Notes: generated by a model from the sequence alone, not told the origin. Shown: positions 15,994 through 26,787, numbered from the stretch's first letter. The stretch: 45,560 nt of DNA from an uncultured Acinetobacter sp. (GCF_947624825.1 NZ_CANQLZ010000019.1:1-45560); one strand, 5' to 3'. A program made the numbers and translations.

Positions 15994-17640
15994 ATGGACA
16001 TGTCTAATTTACATACAACCCATCATTTTGACGTGATTATTGTGGGCAGTGGCGGTGCTGGCTTAAGTTTAGCGTTATCTTTACCTACCACCATGAAGAT
16101 TGCTGTATTAGCCAAATCTGATTTAACCGATGCCAGTACTTTTTACGCCCAAGGCGGTGTGGCAGCGGTACTTGATCAAACCGATTCGATTGAACAGCAT
16201 ATTTCAGACACCATGATTGCCGGTTCGCATTTATGTGAACAAGATGCGGTAAAACAAACTGTAGAGGGCGGTAAACCATCCGTAGATTTCTTGCTCAATC
16301 AAGGCGTACAATTTACCCTTGATGAGCAACAACAATTGCATTTGACCCGTGAAGGTGGGCATTCACAGCGACGCATTATTCATGCAGCCGATGCCACAGG
16401 TCGTGCCATTTCTACAACACTAGTTGAACGTGCCCGTGCGCAGCCTAATCTACAGATTTTTGAAAATTACATTGCTATTGATCTTATTACCACGCAAAAA
16501 TTGGGGCAAAGTGGCGACAACCGCGCAGTTGGTTTATATGCACTAGATGACAATAGCCAAAAAGTTCATACCTTCTTAGCTCCTTTTACCGCACTGGCAT
16601 GCGGTGGTGCAATGAAAGCTTACCTGTATACCTCCAATCCTGATATCGCCACAGGTGATGGCATTGCAATGGCTTATCGTGCCGGTTGCCGTGTTGCCAA
16701 TATGGAATTTAACCAATTTCACCCAACGTGTTTATATCATCCACAAGCACGTTCGTTTTTAATTACCGAAGCCATGCGCGGTGAAGGGGCTTATTTACGT
16801 TTACCCGATGGTGAGCGTTTTATGCTACGTTTTGATGAGCGCGCAGAACTTGCACCGCGTGATGTGGTGGCACGTACCATTGACCATGAGATTAAGCGCT
16901 TAGGGATTCGTCATGTCTGGTTAGACATTACCCATAAACCGGCTGAATTTATCATGGAGCATTTCCCAACGCTGTATGCACGTTTAATGGAATTGGGCAT
17001 TGATATCACCAAAGAGATGATTCCGGTGGTGCCAGCTGCACATTATACCTGTGGCGGTGTGGTGGTCGATGAACATAGCCAAACCGATATTGCCGGTTTA
17101 TATGCCATTGGCGAAACCTCATACACTGGTTTACACGGTGCCAATCGTATGGCAAGTAACTCATTACTTGAATGTTTTGTGTATGGTATGGCCGCTGCTA
17201 AAGACATTGAAAGTAAATCAACTCAAGAGCAAGATTTACCAACTGTGCCCGCGTGGGATGATTCTCAGGTAATTGATCCTGATGAGGATGTGGTGATCTT
17301 ACAAAATTGGGACGAGTTGCGTCAAACCATGTGGAATTACGTGGGAATTGTACGCTCGACCAAACGCTTGCAACGCGCTTTGCATCGTATTGAGATGCTT
17401 AAAACAGAAATTGCCGAGTATTATCAAGATTATCAGGTCAGTAAAAACTTAATTGAATTGCGTAATTTAGTCTTGGTGTCCGAGATGATTGTACGCTGTG
17501 CCCTAAGTCGTAAAGAGTCACGCGGCTTACATTATACCCTTGACTATCCACAGTTAAGCACTGAACTGCGTAAAACTGTGCTCAATCCACCAGATTTTAG
17601 CGTAGAGCAACCTTTGGTGAATGTAGAGCTGTGTACTTAA
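15994..17640 (+). CDS. nadB: L-aspartate oxidase
   Basis: NadB oxidises L-aspartate to iminoaspartate with FAD, the first step of de novo NAD synthesis (NadA then makes quinolinate). The 548-residue flavoprotein has the FAD-binding start [16 protein letters not shown] (GSGGAG at 18-23), the succinate-dehydrogenase-like active-site stretch [20 protein letters not shown], and the [14 protein letters not shown] motif (here [14 protein letters not shown]). The C-terminal helical domain is also present. An ATG two codons on (16000) is an equally good start; GCGGATGG lies just before it. The gene is monocistronic, ended by a strong terminator. nadA is not in this window. Confidence 0.97.
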   Translation: MDMSNLHTTHHFDVIIVGSGGAGLSLALSLPTTMKIAVLAKSDLTDASTFYAQGGVAAVLDQTDSIEQHISDTMIAGSHLCEQDAVKQTVEGGKPSVDFLLNQGVQFTLDEQQQLHLTREGGHSQRRIIHAADATGRAISTTLVERARAQPNLQIFENYIAIDLITTQKLGQSGDNRAVGLYALDDNSQKVHTFLAPFTALACGGAMKAYLYTSNPDIATGDGIAMAYRAGCRVANMEFNQFHPTCLYHPQARSFLITEAMRGEGAYLRLPDGERFMLRFDERAELAPRDVVARTIDHEIKRLGIRHVWLDITHKPAEFIMEHFPTLYARLMELGIDITKEMIPVVPAAHYTCGGVVVDEHSQTDIAGLYAIGETSYTGLHGANRMASNSLLECFVYGMAAAKDIESKSTQEQDLPTVPAWDDSQVIDPDEDVVILQNWDELRQTMWNYVGIVRSTKRLQRALHRIEMLKTEIAEYYQDYQVSKNLIELRNLVLVSEMIVRCALSRKESRGLHYTLDYPQLSTELRKTVLNPPDFSVEQPLVNVELCT

Positions 17641-17659
17641 ACCATGCTTGAGAAAAAAC

Positions 17660-17684
17660 GGATGCTTTTAAGCATCCTTTTTTT
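17660..17684. terminator. Terminator between nadB and the HDAC-family gene
   Basis: The stem GGATGC / GCATCC has a 6-base loop. A seven-T run lies on the plus side, and an A-run lies before it that becomes a T-run on the minus strand, so it can serve both convergent genes. Confidence 0.9.
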
Positions 17685-18558
17685 ATTCGTCAGGATAATA
17701 AATCGCTTGGGCAATTTCAAAAGTGCGCACATGCAATGGCACCAATTTAGACAATTTTTGATAACCACCTGCCAACACAAAAGACAATGGAATTTGACTT
17801 TGCTTGGCTAAACGAAAGACCAACTCTTCACGTTTTTCAATTAAATCGGTACTAAACCATGCCGAACCATGCGGATCATCCTGATGACAGTCCATGCCGG
17901 CTTGATAGATAATTAAATCTGCGCCCCATGCTTGAGCGGCCGCAAAACCTTCATGAATCGCATGCTGATATTCACTAAAATTGCCTTGGGTTTGGTGAAT
18001 GTGACGAATCTCTGCACGCTCATAGCAACCGCAACCAAAGGCTTGTCCATAAATACTAAAATTGTATAAATTGGGCAATTTAAGTACAAACTCGGCTGTT
18101 CCATTGCCGCCATGCTGATCACAATCTAAGATAAAAATACGTTTATCTGGATATTGCTGGGCCACTAAAGCCAAACCATTAAAGGTACAATAGGCACAAC
18201 CAAAATCAGGACTAGCATGATGAAAGCCTTGTGCAATATTGGCCGATAAACCATGTTCAAAGGCCAACTCAGCAGCTTTAATTTGCCCCGCATTCACACA
18301 AAGTACTGCATCGCGTAGCTGCTCATTCCATGGCTTAAAGCTTTGAATGGTGGCAAGCTTACGCGGCTCTCCGGTTAAAAAGGCATTGACGTAATTTTCA
18401 TCGTGCAACTGTTTGAGCACTTCAATATCTAATGCCTCAGGCTCATAAAAACGTACATAGTCGTATTCATTTAAAGCTTGTGCCACCAATGCCAATTTTT
18501 CCATACTGTTGGTGGGGGTGTGAGCAAAATATTGCGGTGAATAACAAACATGAAGCAC
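17683..18558 (-). CDS. Histone-deacetylase-family hydrolase
   Basis: This 291-residue protein belongs to the zinc-dependent HDAC/AcuC/acetylpolyamine amidohydrolase superfamily. It shows the paired histidines GFHHASP (113-114), the zinc site DCDQHGGNGT (Asp145, Asp147, His149), a further ligand in GMDCHQDDP (Asp223) and the GGY turn (Tyr266). Bacterial members remove acetyl or acyl groups from lysine, polyamines or other small amines; which one applies here cannot be read. It follows the unknown gene at 18570-19529 by 11 bases and is probably co-transcribed with it. Its stop falls inside the nadB terminator. Confidence 0.88.
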   Translation of the reverse strand: MLHVCYSPQYFAHTPTNSMEKLALVAQALNEYDYVRFYEPEALDIEVLKQLHDENYVNAFLTGEPRKLATIQSFKPWNEQLRDAVLCVNAGQIKAAELAFEHGLSANIAQGFHHASPDFGCAYCTFNGLALVAQQYPDKRIFILDCDQHGGNGTAEFVLKLPNLYNFSIYGQAFGCGCYERAEIRHIHQTQGNFSEYQHAIHEGFAAAQAWGADLIIYQAGMDCHQDDPHGSAWFSTDLIEKREELVFRLAKQSQIPLSFVLAGGYQKLSKLVPLHVRTFEIAQAIYYPDE

Positions 18559-18569
18559 GATTTTCTTCC

Positions 18570-19529
18570 CTATTGCGCTTTGGCAACCTGCAAAATTTGT
18601 GACAGTTGCGTGGTTTCTGGGCTATATAAACCATTTTGTACTTGTTGTTCAAAATGGCTACTAAAAGCACGACGACGGTTGGCTGAAGAAATCGCAAGCG
18701 TGGTTAAACGCAAGAAGTAAAAACCTGGGATTTCACTCACATCTGCAACAAAACCGGCATAGCCCTTATTTTGACGTTGAGTCGTTAACTGCTCAGTGTT
18801 GTATTGCACTGAAAATAAAGAGCCTTCTGGTAAACGCACCCCATTCATAATTACCGGCTGCAAACTGATACACGAATGGTTGTCGCCCATATTAAGCTTT
18901 TCCATCAACACAGGTTGATAGTGATCATCTACAAAAATATTAATCTCGCCACGGCGTAACACTTGGTCATGGGCAATTTTTAAGAAAAACTTCTCAGCCA
19001 TTGGACAAGAGCCTACTTTGGGTTTATCCATCAAAGTATTGAGTTGGATATAACCGGTTTGTGCAGCAGTTTTTGGTAAGATAATATCTTCAATAAAATT
19101 GGCAATAACTTTACTTTCTTCAAATTCGAGTAAATCACTGATTTTACGTAATTGTTTTTGCCATTCAACCTGCGTACTTAGGGCTTTGGCATAATCATTG
19201 TCATGTTCGGCAATATAGGCTAAAACATCAGGATTTTGATCTAAGTTGCGCCATGTCTCTAAGCTCAAACCATGGGCATTGGCTTGTGCCATCACAGATT
19301 TTAAAGCTTTGCTGTCTATATCTTGAAAAAGGCGTAAATCTTTGTATTCGTCCGCATGACGTTCAACATTGACAAATTCTGAAATCACACGGGTGGCTTG
19401 GGTATAACCACAACCACGGCGTTCAGTTTGATGGTTGTAATGTTCATTTAACATTTCCACCAGTGTTTCTGATAATGAGTAGCCTTGCTCACGATAGCGT
19501 TGTACTAACTCATGATCTACATTTGACAT
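18570..19529 (-). CDS. Conserved unknown, 319 aa
   Basis: The protein begins MSNVDHELVQRYREQGYSLS and is soluble, mixed alpha/beta, without signal or membrane segment. Features seen are a helical N-terminal half rich in Glu and Asn, RRGCGYTQATRVISEF near 40-55, SCPMAEKFFLKIAHDQVLRR in the middle, and a beta-rich C-terminal half (SLFSVQYNTEQLTTQ). No family is recognised. The start ATG is set by a GGGGAT ribosome site six bases upstream; a TTG four codons earlier is less likely. It sits 11 bases before the HDAC-family gene and 133 bases after tmk. Confidence 0.8.
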   Translation of the reverse strand: MSNVDHELVQRYREQGYSLSETLVEMLNEHYNHQTERRGCGYTQATRVISEFVNVERHADEYKDLRLFQDIDSKALKSVMAQANAHGLSLETWRNLDQNPDVLAYIAEHDNDYAKALSTQVEWQKQLRKISDLLEFEESKVIANFIEDIILPKTAAQTGYIQLNTLMDKPKVGSCPMAEKFFLKIAHDQVLRRGEINIFVDDHYQPVLMEKLNMGDNHSCISLQPVIMNGVRLPEGSLFSVQYNTEQLTTQRQNKGYAGFVADVSEIPGFYFLRLTTLAISSANRRRAFSSHFEQQVQNGLYSPETTQLSQILQVAKAQ

Positions 19530-19662
19530 GCGTATCCCCAATTTTTACGACTGACAATCTTTGTTGATGATTGTTTTTTACCTTGCTCAAAACAGAAGCT
19601 GTTTTGGCAAGGCGCTCACCTTAACATAATGTAAGTTGTGACTAAATCACATATTCTGCCAA

Positions 19663-20268
19663 TTATTTAACCAAAATATGCTGTATGGCTGCTGCAAAGA
19701 CCTGCTCTGCTGTTTGCGTTGCATCAAGGCGTTTAATGCGTTGTGGCTGCTGTTGATGCAACTGCGCATAGCCTGTGCGTACTTTTTCAAAGAATGCAGC
19801 TTTTTCTTGTTCAAAGCGATCTAGTTCACCGCGCGCACGCGCACGGGTCATGCCCAATTCAATAGGTGCGTCGAGCCAAAAAGTTAAATCAGGCATCTTT
19901 GATACAAATTGGGTATTTAATAAGGCCAATTTGTCTGCACTTAATCCACGTCCAGCACATTGATAGGCAAAGCTTGCATCGGTAAAACGATCACATAGTA
20001 CTGTTTTACCTGCGTTAAGTGCAGGCACAATCACATGGGCTAAATGCTGCGCACGTGCGGCATACATCAGCAATAATTCTGTGTCATGGCTCATGGCTTC
20101 GCTATGATCAGTCGCTAGCAATAAGCCACGAATTTGCTCCGCCATGGGCGTACCACCCGGTTCACGGGTCAATAATACATCGTGACCTTGAGCCTGTAAG
20201 CTCTCAAAAATACGACGAATGAGTGTGGTTTTCCCGACACCTTCTGTGCCTTCAAAACTAATAAACAT
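19663..20268 (-). CDS. tmk: Thymidylate kinase
   Basis: Tmk phosphorylates dTMP to dTDP, an essential step in dTTP supply. The 201-residue protein opens MFISFEGTEGVGKTTLIRRI (P-loop 7-14), and has the LTREPGGTP motif, the CDRFTDASFAYQ segment and an Arg-rich lid (RARARGELDRFEQE), the pattern of E. coli-type enzymes. Its ATG lies two bases after the mltG stop, and pabC precedes mltG by three bases, so pabC-mltG-tmk is one tightly packed unit. This arrangement is common in gammaproteobacteria. Confidence 0.98.
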   Translation of the reverse strand: MFISFEGTEGVGKTTLIRRIFESLQAQGHDVLLTREPGGTPMAEQIRGLLLATDHSEAMSHDTELLLMYAARAQHLAHVIVPALNAGKTVLCDRFTDASFAYQCAGRGLSADKLALLNTQFVSKMPDLTFWLDAPIELGMTRARARGELDRFEQEKAAFFEKVRTGYAQLHQQQPQRIKRLDATQTAEQVFAAAIQHILVK

Positions 20269-20270
20269 GA

Positions 20271-21305
20271 TTATTCCTTATTGGCACGTAATACTTTTAA
20301 ATATTCTTGCACAGCACGATTGTGCTCGGCCAAGGTGGCACTAAAAGTATGTCCGCCTTTGCCCGTGGCAACAAAATACAAGGCATCGGCATCATCAGGA
20401 TGTAAAGTCGCCTCAATGGCTTTTTGACTTGGCAAAGCAATAGGCGTGGGTGGTAAACCATGCATGGTATAAGTGTTGTATGGTGTGGGTGTACGTAAAT
20501 TTTGGCGGGTGATATTGCCGTCATATTGGTCGCCCATACCATAAATAACGGTCGGGTCGGTTTGCAGGCGCATGCCTATTTTTAAACGACGTGCAAAGAC
20601 CCCTGACACTTGCTCTAACTCGCTATCCACATTGGTTTCTTTTTCAATGATCGAGGCCATAATTAAAGCTTCATAAGGGGTTTTATAAGGCACATCTTCA
20701 GCACGATTTTGCCAAGCTTCATCTAAGGCTTTCATTTGACGCTGATATAAATCCAGTAAAATATTCTTATCGCTTTCGCCTTTGGCAAAAAAGTAGGTAT
20801 TTGGTGCAAACAAGCCTTCTGGATGGGTATACGGAATATTTAAGGCTTTGAGCAATTGGTCATACGGTAAATGTGAAACTTCTTGCTTGACCAATGCATC
20901 TTTTTTTAAGCGCTCAATCAATTGTTTAAACGTGGTGCCTTCAATCACTAAAATACGGTTCATTTGCGCATTTTTAGCATCCGCCAACATGCTCAGCACC
21001 TTCGCTACGCTCATTTGCTCAGTGACTTCATATACACCGGCTTTTAAGCTCTCGCCAATCACAAATTTTTGATACAGTTTAAGCACAATCGGAAAGCTGA
21101 TTTTGTCTTCTTGGGCAAGCCGATCAATCAGCCCTGAATAGGTGTCACCTTGGTTAATGGCAAGCATCTGTTTATTGCCTGTAATCGGATAGGCTTTAAA
21201 TAAACTTGCCCATAACACAGTAGCAATGAGCACGCTTAAACCCAAGAGCATCACCAAAATGGCTTTGACCCAATGTGAAGATTTCTTTTTTGCGGTTGAC
21301 GGCAT
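20271..21305 (-). CDS. mltG: Endolytic murein transglycosylase
   Basis: MltG is an inner-membrane enzyme that cuts nascent peptidoglycan strands and is thought to set glycan length. The 344-residue protein has a basic start, one membrane helix (about 13-35), a LysM-like segment and the YceG catalytic domain. The catalytic Glu221 lies in MASIIEKETN and is followed by GVFARRLKIGMRLQTDPTVI and the YNTY motif. Length and order match YceG. It sits between pabC and tmk with two- to three-base gaps. Confidence 0.96.
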   Translation of the reverse strand: MPSTAKKKSSHWVKAILVMLLGLSVLIATVLWASLFKAYPITGNKQMLAINQGDTYSGLIDRLAQEDKISFPIVLKLYQKFVIGESLKAGVYEVTEQMSVAKVLSMLADAKNAQMNRILVIEGTTFKQLIERLKKDALVKQEVSHLPYDQLLKALNIPYTHPEGLFAPNTYFFAKGESDKNILLDLYQRQMKALDEAWQNRAEDVPYKTPYEALIMASIIEKETNVDSELEQVSGVFARRLKIGMRLQTDPTVIYGMGDQYDGNITRQNLRTPTPYNTYTMHGLPPTPIALPSQKAIEATLHPDDADALYFVATGKGGHTFSATLAEHNRAVQEYLKVLRANKE

Positions 21306-21308
21306 AAT

Positions 21309-22109
21309 TTAAGTCATTTGATTAAGTTGAAGTTGTGAAAACAGCGCCTCACATGCTGCACTATCTAAAGATTGGCCAGCAAATTGATCGACGATTTTCA
21401 TCGCGCTTAAGGCATTACAAAAAAATAAGCTGTTTAACTGAGCCAATTCATCTACATGCACTGCACGCTGTTGACAGGCAATGCCCTGTTGTTGCATACG
21501 CATGAGAATTTCAGCACGCATAATACCATGCACGCCATTATAGCCAAGTTCAGGAGTGACCCAAATGTCTTTGAGTTTTAAAAAGCAATTACTGCTAATA
21601 CCTTCAACAATATAGTCATGGCTGTCTAAGACCAAAGCTTCGGTTAAACCGCGCGTATCAGCTTCGGCTTTAAGCATCACTTGTTCAAGCCGATTTAAGG
21701 TTTTAATGCCCACCAAAGCCGGCATAGTGTGCCCTAAGCGCAACTTAAGCACATCACTTTGAATGAGTTGTGGGCTAAAAGGCGTGCATGGTTGTGGGTA
21801 GAAAAACAGCCATACATCCGCCTCTTGCGAGGGCAAACTATAACCACGCTGCCCTACCCCACGGCTAATCACAATTTTGAGGGTACCGGTGGCTTTTGGC
21901 AAATGCGCCAAAGTCATAGGTATGGTCACCAAGTCGGCACGTAGTTGCAGCGCTTGGCAAGCACTTTGTAAACGCTCGATATGCCGCACTTGCATTTCAA
22001 TCTGCCCCTCAACAATACGTGCCGTGGTAAAACAACCATCACCATAATGAAAAGCACGATCATTGAGTTGGATATCACTCACTGCTTTGGCATTTTTAAA
22101 ACATTGCAT
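21309..22109 (-). CDS. pabC: Aminodeoxychorismate lyase
   Basis: PabC splits 4-amino-4-deoxychorismate into 4-aminobenzoate and pyruvate for folate synthesis. The 266-residue protein is a class IV PLP enzyme. It carries the start pattern FHYGDGCFTTARIVEGQIEM, the PLP lysine in ALVGIKTLNRL (Lys136), the conserved ALVLDSHDYIVEGISSNCF and a closing C-terminal helix. Branched-chain aminotransferases share the fold, but length and the mltG-tmk partners support PabC. It is the first gene of the minus-strand unit; the divergent sbp promoter lies across the 170-base gap. Confidence 0.93.
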   Translation of the reverse strand: MQCFKNAKAVSDIQLNDRAFHYGDGCFTTARIVEGQIEMQVRHIERLQSACQALQLRADLVTIPMTLAHLPKATGTLKIVISRGVGQRGYSLPSQEADVWLFFYPQPCTPFSPQLIQSDVLKLRLGHTMPALVGIKTLNRLEQVMLKAEADTRGLTEALVLDSHDYIVEGISSNCFLKLKDIWVTPELGYNGVHGIMRAEILMRMQQQGIACQQRAVHVDELAQLNSLFFCNALSAMKIVDQFAGQSLDSAACEALFSQLQLNQMT

Positions 22110-22280
22110 GTTGAAGCTCCTTCTTCTTTATTAAGAATCATAAACGGCTGTAACAGCATCTTGATGAGATTCTATTTCTTTTTTAGTGATATAAAATTCA
22201 TTTTTTATTATTTTTTATGCAAAAAAACTCAAGCTATGCTGCTTTCACTTTGACAACATCTACTTTCATTGGGGAAGACT

Positions 22281-23288
22281 ATGCGCTTAGCAACCTTAAA
22301 ACTTGGACTTATTGCTGCGCTTGTTTCAATGACAAGCTTAACGTCAGCCAAAGACTTCCTCAATGTGTCTTATGATCCAACGCGTGAGTTGTATGAAGAT
22401 GTCAATCAGCAGTTTGGCAAATTTTGGCAACAACGTACTGGTCAAAACATTAACTTTAAACAATCACACGGCGGCTCAGGTAAACAAGCACGTTCGGTCA
22501 TTGATGGCTTATCGGCAGATGTGGTGACGCTGGCTTTGGCGGCTGATATTGATGTTTTGGCCAGCAAAGCAAAATTATTACCTCAAGATTGGCAAAAAAA
22601 ATTACCCTACAATGCCAGCCCTTATACCTCCACCATTGTGTTTTTAGTCCGTAAAGGTAACCCTAAAAAAATTCAAGATTGGGGGGATTTGGTGCAACCG
22701 GGTGTAGGCATTATTACCCCAAATCCAAAAACTTCAGGCGGTGCGCGTTGGAATTATTTAGCAGCATGGGCGTGGGCAAAACATCAAGCCGGTGGCAATG
22801 AGCACACTGCACAAGAATTTGTGCGTCAAATTTATAAAAATACCAAAGTATTGGATTCAGGCGCACGCGGTGCGACCACCACTTTTGCAGAGCGCGGTAT
22901 TGGCGATGTACTGCTGGCTTGGGAAAACGAAGCTTATTTAGCTTTACGTGAACAACCGGGCAAGTTTGAGCTGATTACCCCAAGTTTGTCTATTTTGGCA
23001 GAACCGCCTGTGGCAATTGTGGAAAAAAATGTGCAAAAACATGGCACACAACATTTAGCCAAAGGTTATTTAAACTTCTTATATTCACCTTATGGTCAAT
23101 ATTTAGCAGCCAAGCATTATTACCGTCCGCGTGATGTGGCAACCTTACAAAAGAATATACATATTTTTAAACCGTTAAAATTGGTCAATATTGATCAAGA
23201 GTTTGGCGGTTGGGATAAAGTGCAACACACACACTTTGAAAACGGCGGCATTTTTGATCAAATTGTAAAAGCCAACAGTGCCAAATAA
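22281..23288 (+). CDS. sbp: Periplasmic sulfate-binding protein
   Basis: This 335-residue protein captures sulfate (or thiosulfate) for the CysTWA importer. A signal peptide ([20 protein letters not shown], cut after TSA) precedes the mature start [19 protein letters not shown], typical of Sbp/CysP. The anion site shows in [20 protein letters not shown] and later in [18 protein letters not shown]. The start ATG follows a GGGGAAG ribosome site; the upstream in-frame TTG at 22269 is unlikely. It opens the sulfate operon running through cysT, cysW, cysA and cysB. Sbp and CysP cannot be told apart safely from sequence. Confidence 0.95.
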   Translation: MRLATLKLGLIAALVSMTSLTSAKDFLNVSYDPTRELYEDVNQQFGKFWQQRTGQNINFKQSHGGSGKQARSVIDGLSADVVTLALAADIDVLASKAKLLPQDWQKKLPYNASPYTSTIVFLVRKGNPKKIQDWGDLVQPGVGIITPNPKTSGGARWNYLAAWAWAKHQAGGNEHTAQEFVRQIYKNTKVLDSGARGATTTFAERGIGDVLLAWENEAYLALREQPGKFELITPSLSILAEPPVAIVEKNVQKHGTQHLAKGYLNFLYSPYGQYLAAKHYYRPRDVATLQKNIHIFKPLKLVNIDQEFGGWDKVQHTHFENGGIFDQIVKANSAK

Positions 23289-23311
23289 AGTGTAAATGTA
23301 GGTATATGTGC

Positions 23312-23923
23312 ATGTCTAAAATACATACTGTAATTGTGCCGGGTGTGGCAGGCAGTGAAGCTGAGCATTGGCAAAGTTGGTTACAACAGCAATTAATGCT
23401 GTGTTCACGTGTGCAACAACACGATTGGAACCAGCCTATATTGCAACATTGGGTGGCTGCATTGGTAAACACCTTATCTCATATTACTGCTCCCATCCAA
23501 ATTGTGGCACATAGCTTTGGCTGCTTAACCACGATGGCTGCATTGGAGGCATACCCACAGCTACGCGCAAAGATTAAGCAGGTGATTTTAGTGGCACCTG
23601 CCAATCCGGCACGCTTTGGTCATAACGGTTTTGCAGCTGATGGCGCAAAAAACTACGCTGAATTTTTTTATCGCTTAACCCCACATGTGCCCACCACCAT
23701 GTTGATCAGTGAAAATGATCCTTGGTTGGCATTGGATGATGCTCAAGCTTTGGCTGATGCGTGGCAAGTCAAAGCGATCAATTTAGGGCGGGTGGGACAT
23801 GTAAATGTCGCGTCTGGTTTTGGACCATTTCCGCAGATTTTTGATTATCTCATCTCAGAAAACACGATGTCACATATCAGCATTACTGATGATGGCAAGC
23901 ATTTTTTTAAATTTGCAATTTGA
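23312..23923 (+). CDS. RBBP9/YdeN-family serine hydrolase
   Basis: This 203-residue alpha/beta hydrolase has TVIVPGVAGSEAEHWQSW at the N-terminus and the nucleophile Ser68 in VAHSFGCLT. It also has an acid in ISENDPWLAL and a catalytic His in GRVGHVNVASGFGPFP, the arrangement of the RBBP9/YdeN group. The substrate is unknown. It lies inside the sulfate operon, 23 bases after sbp and 85 bases before cysT, a position I recall from other Acinetobacter and Pseudomonas genomes. An ester- or thioester-linked sulfur compound is a possible substrate, but this is only suggested by context. The ATG at 23312 is favoured over 23306 by spacing from AGG. Confidence 0.88.
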   Translation: MSKIHTVIVPGVAGSEAEHWQSWLQQQLMLCSRVQQHDWNQPILQHWVAALVNTLSHITAPIQIVAHSFGCLTTMAALEAYPQLRAKIKQVILVAPANPARFGHNGFAADGAKNYAEFFYRLTPHVPTTMLISENDPWLALDDAQALADAWQVKAINLGRVGHVNVASGFGPFPQIFDYLISENTMSHISITDDGKHFFKFAI

Positions 23924-24008
23924 GCATGGCTCTCTATGCTTAACAGGTTTTTTGTTTTTATTTTGCGTTGATTGGTTTGGGTCAACATTCTCTCTTTGAG
24001 GAGTCATC

Positions 24009-24842
24009 ATGTCGCAGCGATCCCGAGTGCTGCCAGGATTTGGTCTTTCTCTAGGCTTTACCCTAGCGTATTTATCCTTAATCGTTTTAATTCCTTTGTC
24101 TGCGGTATTTATTAAATCGCTTGGCATTGGATGGGACGGTTTTATTGAAATTATTAGTTCCGAACGAATTTTAAAGTCACTGCAACTGAGTTTTAGCACT
24201 GCACTTTTGGCCGCTTTTATTAATGTGGTGTTTGGTTTATTACTGGCATGGTGTTTGGTGCGTTACCGTTTTCCGGGCAAACGTATTGTCGATGCTTTGG
24301 TGGATTTACCCTTTGCACTGCCTACAGCGGTCGCAGGTATTGCCTTAACGTCTTTATATGCACCCACCGGTTGGCTGGGTCAATATTTAGAACCAATTGG
24401 TATTCAAGTGGCCTACACCCCCATTGGGATTACCTTAGCTTTAATCTTTATTGGTATTCCATTTGTAGTACGTACCGTACAACCTGTACTTGCCGATTTA
24501 GAAAGTGAATTTGAAGAAGCAGCAGCGGCTTTAGGTGCAACCCGTTTTCAAACCATCACCAAAGTCATTTTACCGATTTTATTTCCAGCATTACTGACCG
24601 GTTTTGCACTGGCTTTTGCCCGTGGTGTTGGTGAATATGGTTCGGTGATCTTTATTGCCGGTAACCAGCCGTTTGAAACTGAAATTGCACCGTTAATGAT
24701 TATTTCGCGTTTAGAAGAATATGACTATGCCGGTGCAACCACCATTGCTGTGGTGATGTTGGTGATCTCTTTTGCGATTTTATTCTTGATTAACCTCGTG
24801 CAAGCGTGGGCAAGCCGTCGTACCGGGAGAACTGCACGATGA
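24009..24842 (+). CDS. cysT: Sulfate ABC transporter permease CysT
   Basis: CysT (CysU) is one of the two membrane subunits of the sulfate/thiosulfate importer. The 277-residue protein has about six membrane helices and the inner-membrane EAA loop [17 protein letters not shown] that docks on CysA. A GAGGAG ribosome site lies eight bases before the ATG. Its stop overlaps the cysW start in an ATGA, coupling translation of the two permeases. Confidence 0.97.
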   Translation: MSQRSRVLPGFGLSLGFTLAYLSLIVLIPLSAVFIKSLGIGWDGFIEIISSERILKSLQLSFSTALLAAFINVVFGLLLAWCLVRYRFPGKRIVDALVDLPFALPTAVAGIALTSLYAPTGWLGQYLEPIGIQVAYTPIGITLALIFIGIPFVVRTVQPVLADLESEFEEAAAALGATRFQTITKVILPILFPALLTGFALAFARGVGEYGSVIFIAGNQPFETEIAPLMIISRLEEYDYAGATTIAVVMLVISFAILFLINLVQAWASRRTGRTAR

Positions 24843-25723
24843 ACATCAATGCCAATGCCTTAGCAGACAAATTACAATCGCGTGATGCCACACGCGAACC
24901 GGTATGGGTACGCTATACCTTAATTACCATTGCCTTAATTTTCTTTTTAAGCTGTTTATTGTTGCCTTTAATTTTGGTGTTTGTTGAAGCCTTTAAACAA
25001 GGTCTAGGCGTGTATAGCCAAGCGTTGGTGCATCCAGATACTTTATCGGCGGTTAAATTGACTCTACTGACCGCTGCCATTGCCGTACCGCTTAACGTGG
25101 TGTTTGGTGTGGCGGCTGCTTGGTCGGTGGCAAAGTTTAACTTCCGTGGTAAATCTATCCTCACCACCATTATTGACATGCCGTTTTCGGTTTCACCGGT
25201 TATTGCAGGTTTAATGTTGGTGTTGATGTTTGGTACCCAAGGTTGGTTTGGCGGCTGGCTGATGGACAACGACATTAAAATTTTATATGCCGTGCCTGCC
25301 ATTGTTCTAGCCACTATTTTTATTACTGTGCCTTTTGTAGCGCGTGAACTCATTCCATTAATGGAAGCACAAGGCACCGAGGAAGAAGAAGCGGCAATTG
25401 TACTGGGCGCTTCAGGTTGGCAAACCTTTTGGAAAGTCACTTTACCCAATATTAAATGGGGTTTGATCTACGGCGTGATTTTATGTAATGCGCGTGCCAT
25501 GGGTGAATTTGGTGCAGTATCGGTGGTGTCGGGGCATATCCGCGGCGAAACCAATACCTTGCCTTTACATGTAGAAATCCTCTACAACGAATATACCTTT
25601 AGTGCCGCCTTTGCCGTATCTTCACTGTTGGCTTTATTGGCAATTTTAACCTTAATCTTAAAGAGTTGGGTCGAAATTCGCCAAGAAAAACAAAGCCAAA
25701 AAAATGACGCTTCAGCTTCTTAA
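24839..25723 (+). CDS. cysW: Sulfate ABC transporter permease CysW
   Basis: CysW is the second membrane subunit of the sulfate importer, pairing with CysT. The protein of about 294 residues starts [20 protein letters not shown], has six predicted membrane helices, and carries the EAA loop [20 protein letters not shown]. The ATG at 24839 overlaps the cysT stop by four bases; an in-frame GTG at 24806 is less likely. The AGGAATGA stretch at its end leads straight into cysA. Confidence 0.97.
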   Translation: MNINANALADKLQSRDATREPVWVRYTLITIALIFFLSCLLLPLILVFVEAFKQGLGVYSQALVHPDTLSAVKLTLLTAAIAVPLNVVFGVAAAWSVAKFNFRGKSILTTIIDMPFSVSPVIAGLMLVLMFGTQGWFGGWLMDNDIKILYAVPAIVLATIFITVPFVARELIPLMEAQGTEEEEAAIVLGASGWQTFWKVTLPNIKWGLIYGVILCNARAMGEFGAVSVVSGHIRGETNTLPLHVEILYNEYTFSAAFAVSSLLALLAILTLILKSWVEIRQEKQSQKNDASAS

Positions 25724-25734
25724 GGAATGACCTC

Positions 25735-26787
25735 ATGAGTATTCAAGTTAAAAATATTGAAAAACACTTTGGTGCATTCCATGCACTTAACAACATCTCT
25801 TTAGATTTTCCAGATGGTCAATTGGTGGCGCTGCTTGGTCCATCGGGCTGTGGTAAAACCACCTTACTGCGTATTATTGCAGGGCTTGAATCAGCAGACT
25901 CAGGTCAGGTAATTTTAGAAGGCGAAGATGCAACCCACGTACATGTCCGTGAACGTGAAGTTGGCTTTGTATTTCAGCACTATGCATTGTTCCGTCATAT
26001 GACTGTATTTGACAACATTGCTTTTGGTTTACGTGTTCGTCCGCGTGCCACTCGTCCAAGCGAGGCAGAGATTAAAAAACGTGTTACACGTTTACTTGAT
26101 TTGGTGCAATTGGGTTTCTTAGCCGATCGTTATCCTGCACAGCTCTCTGGTGGTCAGCGTCAACGTATTGCCCTTGCTCGTGCTTTAGCAGTTGAACCAC
26201 GCGTTTTACTCCTTGATGAACCGTTTGGTGCTTTAGATGCCAAAGTGCGTAAAGAGTTACGTCGTTGGTTACGTACCTTACATGATGAATTACACATCAC
26301 TTCAATTTTTGTGACCCATGACCAAGAAGAAGCCTTGGAAGTGGCCGATCAAATTATTGTGATGAACAAAGGTAATGTCGAGCAAATTGGTTCACCACGC
26401 GAAGTCTACGAGCAACCTGCAACGCCATTTGTATTTGACTTTTTAGGTCAAGCCAATCGTTTTGAAGGGATTAACCAAGCGGGCAAGATTCAATTTGGTG
26501 CCGACCACATTCAACTCAATAGCGCCAAAAACGGCCCGCAAGGCAACGTGATTGCATTTGCCCGTCCCGACGAGCTAAAAATTCATGCGCAACCACAAGA
26601 CAATGCTATGCAAGCCACGTTTATTCGTGAATTGTGGATTGCAGGTAAAGTGGTGGCAGAACTTGAAGGACGTGATGGAAATCTAATAGAGATTTCTTTA
26701 ACACCGGATGAAGCAAGATTGCATCAATTCCGTCCAAATCAAACTGTATGGCTCAGTGTATCGGCCTTACATTTATTTGCACATTAA
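25735..26787 (+). CDS. cysA: Sulfate ABC transporter ATP-binding protein
   Basis: CysA powers sulfate/thiosulfate import. The 350-residue protein has Walker [10 protein letters not shown] (35-43), the Q-loop, the signature LSGGQRQR (137-144), Walker B LLLLDEP (Asp161, Glu162) and the His switch [13 protein letters not shown]-terminal TOBE-like domain of about 110 residues follows. A good AAGGAATGACC stretch lies before its ATG. It ends the transporter part of the operon; cysB follows after 56 bases with a hairpin between them. Confidence 0.97.
   Translation: MSIQVKNIEKHFGAFHALNNISLDFPDGQLVALLGPSGCGKTTLLRIIAGLESADSGQVILEGEDATHVHVREREVGFVFQHYALFRHMTVFDNIAFGLRVRPRATRPSEAEIKKRVTRLLDLVQLGFLADRYPAQLSGGQRQRIALARALAVEPRVLLLDEPFGALDAKVRKELRRWLRTLHDELHITSIFVTHDQEEALEVADQIIVMNKGNVEQIGSPREVYEQPATPFVFDFLGQANRFEGINQAGKIQFGADHIQLNSAKNGPQGNVIAFARPDELKIHAQPQDNAMQATFIRELWIAGKVVAELEGRDGNLIEISLTPDEARLHQFRPNQTVWLSVSALHLFAH

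Noticed and set aside
24913..25449. Minus-strand frame opposite cysW
   Set aside because: Shadow of the permease's helices; it has no start context and no family pattern.
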